64,000 bases of DNA from Bradyrhizobium lablabi. GTDB lineage: Bacteria; Pseudomonadota; Alphaproteobacteria; Rhizobiales; Xanthobacteraceae. The DNA is taken from NCBI RefSeq assembly GCF_900141755.1, contig NZ_LT670844.1, positions 806,001 to 870,000 on the forward strand, read 5' to 3'. The position numbers were made by a program, and so were the translations under genes. The notes beneath the pieces are model-generated. The model was given only the letters and a program-made list of their open reading frames with translations, searched no databases and had not been told where the DNA came from. Positions 24,908 to 32,755 of this stretch are shown in pieces; position 1 is the stretch's first letter; the number at the start of each line of letters is the position of its first letter.

Positions 24908-25741
24908 TCAATCGAAGCTGAATCCGTGTGAACGCAGATAGGGCGGGAATGCCGCGCCCTCGGCTTTGGCGGCCTGCCGCGCCTTGTCTTCCGACCAGCC
25001 ATAGAAGGACGCTTCGCCAAACTCGGCGTTGGAGCGCTGTTGTTCTCTGGGGATGGCGTGGCGCGCATTGCGGCGCCGATCGTAATCATCGATGGCTTGC
25101 GGAAGTGCTGCGTCATCATAGCGGTTGAGATGCGTGGTCGCGCGACGCGGCAGCCGCAAGCTGACATAGCCTTCCGTGCGCGGGTAGCCGAGACATAGTC
25201 CGGCAATGGGAAACACCAGATCAGGCAATCCCAAAATGCTCGCGACCTTGTCGATCTCGTTGCGGATGACGCTGATGGGACAAACGCCCAGACCAGCGGA
25301 CTCCGCGCACAGGATCATGGTTTGCATCGCCAGCGCGGCGTCGACGGTAGCGTTGAAGAAACCTTCCAGTGTGCCGTTTTTGACCGGCTTGGCGCGCAAT
25401 TCGCCGATCCGTTGCAATCGTCTGGCGTCTCCCAGGAAGACAAAGAAGACCGGCGAAACGCCGATCCATGGCATGCTCTGAAACAGCGCGCCGATCGCCG
25501 CACGTTTTGCGGGATCGACAACGCGCAAGATCGACGCTTGCTGAAAATCAGATTTGGCCGATGTGCTCAAGGCGGCGGCGACCAGCAGATCAAGTAAGGC
25601 TTCGCTCGGGACTGCATCGGCGTATTGGCGCACCGTCTTCCGCGACAGGACGCGCCGGATGAAGTCGCTGTCTTCGACGTCATTCGCCGACGGCCCGCCG
25701 TCGCCAAAACGACGCTCGATCGCCTCTGCATAGGCCGACAT
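24908..25741 (-). CDS. Nitroreductase family flavoprotein
   Basis: 277 aa. FMN-dependent NAD(P)H oxidoreductase fold: the N-terminal SRKTVRQYADAVPSEALLD has the FMN-phosphate-binding Arg/Lys pattern, and the C-terminal half contains SAGLGVCPISVIRN and LCLGYPR. Reduces nitro, quinone or flavin substrates in relatives. The start ATG at 25741 has no good ribosome site of its own, but overlaps (TGATG) the stop of a 28-codon leader, implying coupled translation. Lies upstream of the importer operon with an ~90-bp gap, so possibly separately controlled. Confidence 0.88.
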   Translation of the reverse strand: MSAYAEAIERRFGDGGPSANDVEDSDFIRRVLSRKTVRQYADAVPSEALLDLLVAAALSTSAKSDFQQASILRVVDPAKRAAIGALFQSMPWIGVSPVFFVFLGDARRLQRIGELRAKPVKNGTLEGFFNATVDAALAMQTMILCAESAGLGVCPISVIRNEIDKVASILGLPDLVFPIAGLCLGYPRTEGYVSLRLPRRATTHLNRYDDAALPQAIDDYDRRRNARHAIPREQQRSNAEFGEASFYGWSEDKARQAAKAEGAAFPPYLRSHGFSFD

Positions 25742-25827
25742 CAATGCGAACCCCGAACGGTTGCGCCGCGCGCAACCGGCAAGGCATCGACGATCATTGC
25801 GGGTGTTTGGAAATTTGAGACGTTCAT
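25741..25827 (-). CDS. 28-residue leader peptide coupled to the nitroreductase
   Basis: ATG at 25827 is preceded by GTGGAG at 7-nt spacing, and the frame ends in TGATG so that its stop overlaps the nitroreductase start. The peptide (starting MNVSNFQTPAMIVDALPV) is too short to classify; it has no run of one amino acid as in classical attenuators. It may be only a translational activator of the main gene, or the 3' remnant of a lost gene. Confidence 0.4.
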   Translation of the reverse strand: MNVSNFQTPAMIVDALPVARGATVRGSH

Positions 25828-25858
25828 TTGCCAACTCCACTGAAGGCTCAAAAGTTCG

Positions 25859-25891
25859 GGAATTGGCATGGACCCGAGCGATACCAATTCC
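25859..25891. promoter_or_regulatory. Inverted repeat upstream of the nitroreductase leader
   Basis: Perfect 8-bp arms GGAATTGG (25859-25866) and CCAATTCC (25884-25891) with a 17-bp spacer, about 32 bp upstream of the leader ATG. Arm centres are 25 bp apart, between two and three helical turns. A candidate operator for an unidentified dimeric regulator; alternatively an mRNA hairpin. Confidence 0.4.
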
Positions 25892-26298
25892 TGGCCACTG
25901 AGGTCTCCCGGGATTTTGTCCCGCCGTGCCCTGCGCGGATTTCTCCCGCTCAGGCGGCGGCTCTTGGACCAGCCATCAAAGGTGATGCGGAACCCTAGCC
26001 ACCAACTCAATGACCAAAGCTTCAGCAAAGGACATGCCAGACCAGCCCACCAGCATTATCGTAGGCTTGTGCCTCTCGACTTCGCACCCGTTGAACCCGA
26101 GGTTTTGCCCAAGCGCTTAGGGATTGCGGACAAAAAGCCCTTTCGGCTTGAGCATTTGTCGATTGGAAAAATGCGAAGTATACTTCGCAATGGCGCCAGT
26201 TTTCGCGACGTGGGCGTTCATCGTCTGTCTGCAGCTGCCGTTTTTGAGGCACGCGTTGCACAGATTGTAATCGCCGGGCCGCCCGTCCGATCCGCCGT
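25892..26298. other. Intergenic region between nitroreductase and marR
   Basis: About 400 bp with no supported gene. The short frames on both strands lack ribosome sites. The notable content is an exact copy-like MarR operator at 26172-26189 (separate entry), oddly far from any start codon. The segment may be decayed coding DNA. Confidence 0.4.
26172..26189. promoter_or_regulatory. Palindromic operator copy 1, downstream of marR
   Basis: Perfect 18-bp palindrome TGCGAAGTATACTTCGCA. It matches the site at 26880-26897 in 16 of 18 positions, and flanks also agree (GAAAA on the left, AAT-GC on the right). The two sites bracket marR, so the MarR protein is the natural ligand. This copy lies ~430 bp upstream of the nitroreductase. 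Confidence 0.6.
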
Positions 26299-26784
26299 TC
26301 AATCGGGAGCCGCCCTCGCCTCGTCCTGATCGGAACTCGCAGCCACAATGCGCTGCATCATGGCAATGAACCGCTTTTGATCCGCCTTGCTCAGATCCGC
26401 CACGGTCTCAAGGTGCGCGGCGCGCGCCGCGCCCTCTATGCGCCGCAGCAGTGCCGCGCCTTTCTTGGTGAGCCGGCAAATCTGCGCCCGGCGATCCCGG
26501 TGGTGGATCGTACGTTCGACAAACTTGCGTAGTTGCAAGCGCTTAAGCGCCCCGGTGGTGGTGGTGCGGTCGAGCGCGACATCCGCCGCAAGCGTCGTCT
26601 GGTCGGCGGTTCCACGCTTTGCGAGCGCGGAGAGCAGGCTATACTGCAGCGGGGTGATCTCGAAAGCTGCGCACCTCTTCTGGAACAGGGCGACGTGGAT
26701 CTGATGCAGCCGCCGTATCAGGAAGCCGGGGCGCTGCTCGAGCGGCCAGGCGGCTTCGGCTTTTCGCGGGCGTGTTCTGGCCAT
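26299..26784 (-). CDS. MarR family transcriptional regulator
   Basis: 161 aa winged-helix dimer. N-terminal dimerisation helix (RPGFLIRRLHQIHVALFQKRC), HTH with ADQTTLAADVALDRTTTTGALKRL, wing HHRDRRAQICRLTKKG, and a C-terminal helix. ATG at 26784 follows GGGAG. Divergent from the amidohydrolase/molybdenum hydroxylase operon, with an 18-bp dyad in the spacer; likely represses both directions until an aromatic or heterocyclic ligand binds (family behaviour; inference here). Confidence 0.9.
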   Translation of the reverse strand: MARTRPRKAEAAWPLEQRPGFLIRRLHQIHVALFQKRCAAFEITPLQYSLLSALAKRGTADQTTLAADVALDRTTTTGALKRLQLRKFVERTIHHRDRRAQICRLTKKGAALLRRIEGAARAAHLETVADLSKADQKRFIAMMQRIVAASSDQDEARAAPD

Positions 26785-26879
26785 CGATCACTCCCGGGGC
26801 GCGGGCGACGCGCCGCCGTTCTGCATGAATTTGATGCTGTCTATGGCACGAATGTTGCTGTATGAAAATATGACGAAAA

Positions 26880-26897
26880 TACGAAGCATACTTCGCA
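26880..26897. promoter_or_regulatory. Palindromic operator copy 2, between marR and the amidohydrolase operon
   Basis: TACGAAGCATACTTCGCA, a near-perfect dyad lying 96 bp upstream of the marR start and 64 bp upstream of the amidohydrolase start, where a repressor would block both promoters. Near-duplicate of the site at 26172-26189. Confidence 0.6.
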
Positions 26898-26960
26898 ATT
26901 GCCTCGTAGCTAAGAAATTCGCGGCTAAAGCACGCCGGCGATCGGGAGAGGAGATCGGTC

Positions 26961-28238
26961 ATGTCTGTAAGCACCACATTTGACCTGCTTCTGCGCGGAG
27001 GTCGCGTGATCGATCCGGCATCAGGCATTGATGGGATGAAGGACGTCGCCGTCCGCAACGGCAAGGTCGCCGCGGTTCAGGCGGACATTTTGCCGACCAG
27101 CGCCAAGGAGATTGTCGACGTCACGGGCCAGATCGTATTGCCGGGGCTGATCGATACCCACGCCCATATCTATCAGTATGTAACCGGACGCTTCGGCGTC
27201 AATGCAGACATGGTGGGCGTCCAATCCGGGGTGACTACGCTGGTCGATCAGGGCGGTCCGTCCTGCATGACCTTGCCGGGTTTTAGGCATTTCATTGCCG
27301 AGAAGGCGCAGTCGCGAACCTATGCTTTTCTATCGGCCTATCTCGTCGGCGGTTTGGAAGGGCATTATTACCCCAATCTCTACAGTCCCGACGGCGTCGA
27401 TATCGATGCGACCGTGAAAGCGGCGACCGCCAATCGCGATCTCGTTCGCGGCATCAAGGCGCATGCCGAGATCGGCGGCTTTGCGCGCTGGGGCATCCGC
27501 GTCATCGAGATGGCGGCCGAGATCGGACGCCGCGCCGACCTTCCGGTCTATGTGCACTTCGGACAGCTTTGGGGCCTGCCGGAAAGCGGCACCAACGGCG
27601 AAGATGTCGACACGATCCTGACGCGGGTAATTCCGCTGCTTCGCTCCGGCGATGTTTTGGCCCACCCGTTCACGCGTCATCCCGGCGGCTTCGTCAATCG
27701 CGAAGGCGAAGTGCATCCCGTGATCCAGGCCGCCCTCGATCGGGGCTTGCGGGTCGACGTTGGCCACGGCAGTCACTTCTCGTACCGTCTGGCGCGCAAG
27801 GCCATTGCTGCCGGCATCATTCCGACCACCTTGGGAGCCGATATCCACGGCTACAACACCCATGTGCCGGCGCCGGCAGGCACGCCTGATGAGCATGCCG
27901 ATGACGAAAACCATCCCTTCGCAAGTCAGGCGAAGTTCAGCCTGGTCCAGGCGATGAGTTCGATGATGGCGCTCGGTCTCACGCTGGAACAAGTGGTGCC
28001 GATGGTCACTTCGCACGCGGCTGAAATGCTGGGTCTTTCGGGCACCATCGGAACGTTGCGCCACGGCGTCGATGCCGACGTCACCGTGCTCGCCCAAAAA
28101 CCCGGCCGTTACATTTTGCGGGATAACGAGAAGACGGAAGTGGTTGCGGACCACCTGTTGCAGCCGGCGTTTTGCTTGCGCGCGGGCGTGCGTCACAATG
28201 CCGTCGCTCCTATCCTGCCGCAAGCCGTGGCAGCCTAG
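26961..28238 (+). CDS. Cyclic amidohydrolase, dihydroorotase-like/deacetylase family
   Basis: 425 aa metal-dependent hydrolase of the amidohydrolase superfamily. His67-X-His69 in LPGLIDTHAHIY and the bridging Lys166 in RGIKAHAE mark a binuclear site; later metal ligands are in VYVHFGQ and LAHPFTRHPG, and the catalytic Asp is in TTLGADIHG. Similar to the annotated amidohydrolase/deacetylase group (Atu3266-like, some of which deacetylate N-acyl or O-acyl hydroxyacids) as well as to cyclic imidases. First gene of a rightward operon with the molybdenum hydroxylase; the MarR operator lies upstream. Confidence 0.87.
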   Translation: MSVSTTFDLLLRGGRVIDPASGIDGMKDVAVRNGKVAAVQADILPTSAKEIVDVTGQIVLPGLIDTHAHIYQYVTGRFGVNADMVGVQSGVTTLVDQGGPSCMTLPGFRHFIAEKAQSRTYAFLSAYLVGGLEGHYYPNLYSPDGVDIDATVKAATANRDLVRGIKAHAEIGGFARWGIRVIEMAAEIGRRADLPVYVHFGQLWGLPESGTNGEDVDTILTRVIPLLRSGDVLAHPFTRHPGGFVNREGEVHPVIQAALDRGLRVDVGHGSHFSYRLARKAIAAGIIPTTLGADIHGYNTHVPAPAGTPDEHADDENHPFASQAKFSLVQAMSSMMALGLTLEQVVPMVTSHAAEMLGLSGTIGTLRHGVDADVTVLAQKPGRYILRDNEKTEVVADHLLQPAFCLRAGVRHNAVAPILPQAVAA

Positions 28239-28272
28239 CGCACGCAGCGATCTCGAGTGGAGACGGCGGTGA

Positions 28273-30660
28273 ATGTCTCACGCTGAAAGCGAGCCTCCCT
28301 CGAGCGCGGCAGCCGGCACCGGACAAGGGATCGGGGCACGGCTATCGCGCAAGGAAGATGATCGCTTCATGCGCGGACGCGGCCAGTATGTCGCCGATAT
28401 CCGGCTCGCCGGTCTCAAGGATGTCGCCTTCGTCCGCAGCCCGCTGGCCCATGCGCGGATCAGGGCCGTCCACGTGCCTGAACGCTTTCGCGACGTCGTA
28501 TTCACAGCCGCAGATTTGGCGGGAGTAAAACCGATCCGCGCAGTGTCCGGCCTGCCCGGTTTCAAGATCTCGGAGCAACCTGTTCTGGCGACCGATAAAG
28601 TGCGTCACGTCGGCGAACTCGTTGCCATGTGCGTAGCGCCGACCCGGGCGGAAGCCGAGGATATCGCGGCCTCGGTGACGCTCGACCTCGAAGAGCTCCC
28701 TGCCGTCTACCATATGCTCAAAGCGAGGCAAGCGGGGACGGCGCTGGTCCACGAGCATTGGGGCGACAACGTCTTTCTCGAAAGCGCCTTCGAGGTCGAT
28801 ATCCAGCCTGCCTTCGATGCCCCCATCAAAGTGACGCGCGAAATATCGACCGCGCGCCAATGCATGTCCCCGCTGGAGGGACGCGGCGTGGTCGCGAGCT
28901 TCGACCACCGCCTCGACCAGCTCACGCTCTATACGGGCGCCCAGATGCCGCACATCGTACGCAACGGCCTGTCCGATTGTCTCGGCATGGAGCAGGGCCG
29001 AATCCGTATTGTATCGCCCGATATCGGCGGAGGGTTCGGCCACAAGGGAATCCTGCTGCCGGAAGAGGTCTGCCTTGGCTGGCTTGCCATGCGCAAAGGC
29101 CACGCGGTGCGCTGGATCGAGGACCGGCGCGAACATCTGACCGCGAGCGCCAATTGCCGCGAGCACCACTACAAGATATCAGTCTATGCCGATCGCGACG
29201 GTAGCTTGAGGGGGATCGACTGCGAGGCGACCGTCGATTCCGGCGCATACTCGTCCTATCCGTTCTCCGCCTGCCTCGAGGCCGCGCAGGTGGCGAGCAT
29301 CCTGCCCGGTCCCTACCGGATGCCGGCCTATCGCTGCAAGACCTTCTCGGTAGCGACCAATAAATGTCCGATCCTGCCCTATCGCGGCGTTGCCCGCACC
29401 GGTGTCTGTTTTGCGCTGGAAATCATGCTGGATGCGGTAGCCACAGAATGCGGGATCGAACCTGGCGAAGTCCGGTTGCGCAATCTGGTGAAGCCCGATG
29501 AAATGCCGTTCGACAACATCACAAAAAAACATTTCGACAGCGGCGATTATCCGCAAGCCATGCACCGCGCGCTTACGGCGATCGATGTCGCGGCGGTGCG
29601 GGCCCGTCAGCGCGCGAAAGAACCGGATGGGCGGCTGATCGGCACTGGCCTCTCGATCTATTGCGAGCAGGCCGCCCATGGCACCTCGGTCTATGCCGGT
29701 TGGGGCATTCCAATGGTGCCGGGGCACGAGCAGGCCAATGCGCGCATGACGCCGGATGGCGGGCTCGAAATCCGGGTCGGCGTGCACTCGCATGGTCAGG
29801 GTCTTGAGACCACGCTCGCCCAAATCGCCTATGAAATTCTCGGCATCGACACGGCAAGAGTGCGTGTCGTGCATGGCGATACCGCGATCACGCCTTATTC
29901 GACCGGCACCTGGGGTTCGCGTTCGATGGTGATGGCCGGCGGCGCGGTTGCAACCGCCTGCATCGAGATCGGCGAACGCGCCAAGCGTATCGGCGCCAAG
30001 CTTCTGCAACTCGATCCGGCGATGGTGACATTGCGCGACGGCCGTGTGTGCGGACCGAACAGCAGCATCGGCCTCACTGAGGTCGCCCATACCTGGTACC
30101 GGCGCCCGCAGGATCTGCCGGGAGATGTCGATCCTGCAGGGCTGGAATCGACCAGCGGCTACAAACCGCAGCGCGACAGCGGCACCTTTAGCTACGCCGC
30201 CCACGCCGTTACCGTTGCGGTCGATCCCGATCTCGGTGAAGTCGAAATCCTCGACTACGTCATCGTCGAGGATGGCGGCGTGCTGGTCAATCCAATGATC
30301 GTCGACGGCCAGATCTTTGGCGGCCTTGCGCAGGGGATCGGCACCGCACTCTATGAAGAAATGCCGTTCGATGCCGCCGGACAACCGCTCGCGACCACGC
30401 TTGCCGACTATCTGCTTCCGGGTCCGACCGAAGTTCCGGAGCCGCGTCTCGATCACATGGAGACGCCCTCGCCCTACACCCTGTTCGGCGTCAAGGGCAT
30501 CGGCGAAGGCGGCGCCATCGCGCCGCCGGCCGCTATCGCCAACGCCGTGAACGATGCGCTGCGTCCGCTCGGGGTCGAACTCCTGCATTCGCCGATTTCG
30601 CCACGCCGTGTCGTCGAGGCGATCCTGGCGGCACGTGACGCGCAAAGATCAGCCGCATGA
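28273..30660 (+). CDS. Molybdenum hydroxylase large subunit (xanthine dehydrogenase/CoxL family)
   Basis: 795 aa molybdopterin-cytosine-dinucleotide subunit that hydroxylates N-heterocycles or aldehydes using water. Visible: the N-terminal RFMRGRGQYVADI, the moco loop PDIGGGFGHKG, the variant active-site loop PYRGVARTGVCF (not the AYRCSFR of true CO dehydrogenase, so not CoxL in function) and the catalytic Glu in KGIGEGGAIAPP. ATG at 28273 is 34 bp after the amidohydrolase gene. The next gene overlaps it by 4 bp. Confidence 0.93.
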   Translation: MSHAESEPPSSAAAGTGQGIGARLSRKEDDRFMRGRGQYVADIRLAGLKDVAFVRSPLAHARIRAVHVPERFRDVVFTAADLAGVKPIRAVSGLPGFKISEQPVLATDKVRHVGELVAMCVAPTRAEAEDIAASVTLDLEELPAVYHMLKARQAGTALVHEHWGDNVFLESAFEVDIQPAFDAPIKVTREISTARQCMSPLEGRGVVASFDHRLDQLTLYTGAQMPHIVRNGLSDCLGMEQGRIRIVSPDIGGGFGHKGILLPEEVCLGWLAMRKGHAVRWIEDRREHLTASANCREHHYKISVYADRDGSLRGIDCEATVDSGAYSSYPFSACLEAAQVASILPGPYRMPAYRCKTFSVATNKCPILPYRGVARTGVCFALEIMLDAVATECGIEPGEVRLRNLVKPDEMPFDNITKKHFDSGDYPQAMHRALTAIDVAAVRARQRAKEPDGRLIGTGLSIYCEQAAHGTSVYAGWGIPMVPGHEQANARMTPDGGLEIRVGVHSHGQGLETTLAQIAYEILGIDTARVRVVHGDTAITPYSTGTWGSRSMVMAGGAVATACIEIGERAKRIGAKLLQLDPAMVTLRDGRVCGPNSSIGLTEVAHTWYRRPQDLPGDVDPAGLESTSGYKPQRDSGTFSYAAHAVTVAVDPDLGEVEILDYVIVEDGGVLVNPMIVDGQIFGGLAQGIGTALYEEMPFDAAGQPLATTLADYLLPGPTEVPEPRLDHMETPSPYTLFGVKGIGEGGAIAPPAAIANAVNDALRPLGVELLHSPISPRRVVEAILAARDAQRSAA

Positions 30661-31493
30661 AGGCGGCAGCGTTCGCCTACGAACGCCCCTCCGATTTGAA
30701 GACGGCGCTTGCCTTGACGGCCGACACGAATGGCTCGAGCAAGATCATTGCCGGTGGCCAGTCGCTTGGCCCGATGCTCAATCTGCGGCTGGTCGAGCCG
30801 GATCTGATCATCGATATCGCGGGGCTATCCGAGTTGAAGCACGCGGAACGCAGCGGCAATGAGCTCGTCATCGGCGCTTGCGTCACACATGGCGACATCG
30901 AGGATGGGCGAATACCCGACGTTACCCGCGGCGCCATGCAGCGGGTTGCAAGCGCCATCGCCTACAGAGCGGTCCGTAATCGCGGCACGATCGCAGGATC
31001 GCTCTGTCACGCCGATCCCGCCGCAGACTGGGTTTCGGCGCTGGCGGCGCTTGGTGCAAAGGTCACGCTGCGCAGCCTTGTTGGAACGCGCGATCTCGCC
31101 ATCGAAGACTTCGTGACGGGAGCGCTCGAATCCGCGCTGGTGCCTGGCGAAATCGTCGAAGCCGTCCGCGTGCCCGTGATAACGCCGTCGGCACGCTGGG
31201 GCTATGGCAAGGCCTGCCGCAAGCCGGGCGAATTCGCTCACGCCATCGCCGCGGTGCTGATCGATCCGGAAAAGGCGAGCGCACGCGTGGTCATCGGCGC
31301 CGTGGAGGCAGCCCCGATCGTTCTTGGCGACGCGGCTGAGCTTTTTGGCGGACGGGTTACCGGCGACTTCAAGCGGCAATTCGATGCGCTTGTGGCCGAT
31401 GCGATCCTGCTGAAGGCAGGCATCGTGAATGCCACTGACCGGCACATTCATGTCGCCGTGCTGCGCCGGGCAATCAACGAGGCTGCCGCGTGA
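30657..31493 (+). CDS. Molybdenum hydroxylase FAD subunit (CoxM family)
   Basis: 278 aa. FAD-binding signatures IIAGGQSLGPMLNLRLVEPD and the second loop RNRGTIAGSLCHADPAADW (TxGGSxxxxDPA-like) are clear. Passes electrons between the iron-sulfur subunit and acceptor. Overlaps the large-subunit gene by ATGA and the next gene by GTGA, so the three subunits are made in a coupled manner. Confidence 0.93.
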   Translation: MKAAAFAYERPSDLKTALALTADTNGSSKIIAGGQSLGPMLNLRLVEPDLIIDIAGLSELKHAERSGNELVIGACVTHGDIEDGRIPDVTRGAMQRVASAIAYRAVRNRGTIAGSLCHADPAADWVSALAALGAKVTLRSLVGTRDLAIEDFVTGALESALVPGEIVEAVRVPVITPSARWGYGKACRKPGEFAHAIAAVLIDPEKASARVVIGAVEAAPIVLGDAAELFGGRVTGDFKRQFDALVADAILLKAGIVNATDRHIHVAVLRRAINEAAA

Positions 31494-32686
31494 CCATGAT
31501 CGCGCTCACCGTAAACGCCCGCGACGTCAAGGCTTCCGTGGAGCCGCGCACCCATCTCGCCGATTTCTTGCGCGAAAGTCTCAATCTGACCGGCACGCAC
31601 CTCGGCTGCGAGCACGGCGTGTGCGGAGCGTGCACGCTGTTGCTCGACGATGTGCCGGCGCGTTCCTGCATTACTTACGCGGCCGCCTGCGATGGCGCGC
31701 GCGTTACCACCATCGAAGGCCTCGATGATGACGAAATCACCACTGAGCTGCGTGCGGCCTTTAAGCGCGAGCATGCCCTGCAATGCGGGTATTGCACGCC
31801 GGGGATGTTGATCTCGGCGCGCGATCTCGTGCTTCGCCTGCCCGCCTCCGACGAACGCAGCGTGCGTGTCGGATTGAGCGGCAATCTCTGCCGCTGCACC
31901 GGATATGTCGGTATTGTACGGGCGGTCCGCGCCGTGATCGACGACAGGCGCAAACGAGGGATAAAGCCGGTCCCCGGTGGGGGACGCAGCGCCCTCGGCC
32001 CGGTGGGATCCGGTTACGGCGCGACCGCTTCCACCTCAAATATTGGAACCGCGCCGACGGCAAGGACCGAGCCGCAGCATGAAGTCAACGACGCGATGGT
32101 CGTTGCGGACTTCACGCCCGAAAAGGTTTTTAAGGATCATTTCACGGTCGGTTATCCGCCCGAGCGGGTCTTCGACATGTTCGGCGATGTCGCACGCCTT
32201 GCCGCCTGCCTTCCCGGTGCGTCGCTCACCGGCCTGCCGACCCCGGAGCGCGCGGAGGGCCTGATCCGCGTCAAACTCGGTCCGATCTCAGCGAATTTCC
32301 GTGGCGCCGCGCGGATCGAGCGCGATCCCAGGAATTTGTCCGGCCGGATCGTCGGCATGGGCAGCGATCAGCGCAGCCGGTCTTCCACGCAAGGCGAGAT
32401 CCGCTACCAACTCGTACCAACAGAGCAAGGCGCTGCGACGCGCGTCGAGCTGTCGGTCGGCTACACCTTGCGGGGAATGCTGGCGCAGATCGCCCGTGAG
32501 GCATTGGTGCGCGATCTTGCATCCCGGCTGACCGCCGAGTTTGCGGGCAACCTCGAACGGCATCTCTCGGGCGCTGGGCCAAATGGAGCGGCGGAGGGAG
32601 CCCAAGACCTGAATGCCGCCGCTCTGCTGATGGGGTTTTTGCGCGAACGTGCGCGCAAGGCCCTTCAGTACATCTTGGGTCGATAG
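31490..32686 (+). CDS. Fused iron-sulfur subunit (CoxS) and CoxG/SRPBCC domain
   Basis: 398 aa, about 235 longer than a normal CoxS. Residues 1-150 are the two-cluster ferredoxin subunit: Cys40, 45, 48 and 60 for the plant-type cluster, and Cys99, 102, 134 and 136 for the second. A Gly/Ser/Thr-rich linker (about 160-205) follows, then a CoxG-type SRPBCC domain (PPERVFDMFGDVARLAACLPGA) to about 360. The C-terminal helix (LNAAALLMGFLRERARKALQY) may be a membrane anchor. CoxG tethers CO dehydrogenase to the membrane in Oligotropha, so the fusion may fix the enzyme there; inference. The start is GTG overlapping the previous stop; ATG two codons later is possible. Confidence 0.9.
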   Translation: MTMIALTVNARDVKASVEPRTHLADFLRESLNLTGTHLGCEHGVCGACTLLLDDVPARSCITYAAACDGARVTTIEGLDDDEITTELRAAFKREHALQCGYCTPGMLISARDLVLRLPASDERSVRVGLSGNLCRCTGYVGIVRAVRAVIDDRRKRGIKPVPGGGRSALGPVGSGYGATASTSNIGTAPTARTEPQHEVNDAMVVADFTPEKVFKDHFTVGYPPERVFDMFGDVARLAACLPGASLTGLPTPERAEGLIRVKLGPISANFRGAARIERDPRNLSGRIVGMGSDQRSRSSTQGEIRYQLVPTEQGAATRVELSVGYTLRGMLAQIAREALVRDLASRLTAEFAGNLERHLSGAGPNGAAEGAQDLNAAALLMGFLRERARKALQYILGR

Positions 32687-32755
32687 CAAAGGTATGACTG
32701 GTACGATTCTTGCTCAGTTCACGCCGGAAACGATCTTTTTAGTGGGGGAAGCGTC

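Noticed and set aside
25892..26298. Small cysteine-containing frame of 61 codons on the minus strand just past marR (26117-26302)
   Set aside because: TTG start without ribosome site; its similarity to a second frame near 26880 is only the DNA-level operator duplication.
29179..30645. Long open frame of 488 codons on the minus strand opposite the molybdenum hydroxylase large subunit
   Set aside because: Composition is Arg/His/Asp-rich as expected for antisense of GC-rich coding DNA; no domain, no ribosome site, and the plus-strand gene has clear family motifs.
28273..32686. Interpretation as true aerobic CO dehydrogenase (coxLMS)
   Set aside because: The large subunit lacks the AYRCSFR active-site loop and has PYRGVARTG instead, and gene order and neighbours fit a heterocycle hydroxylase.
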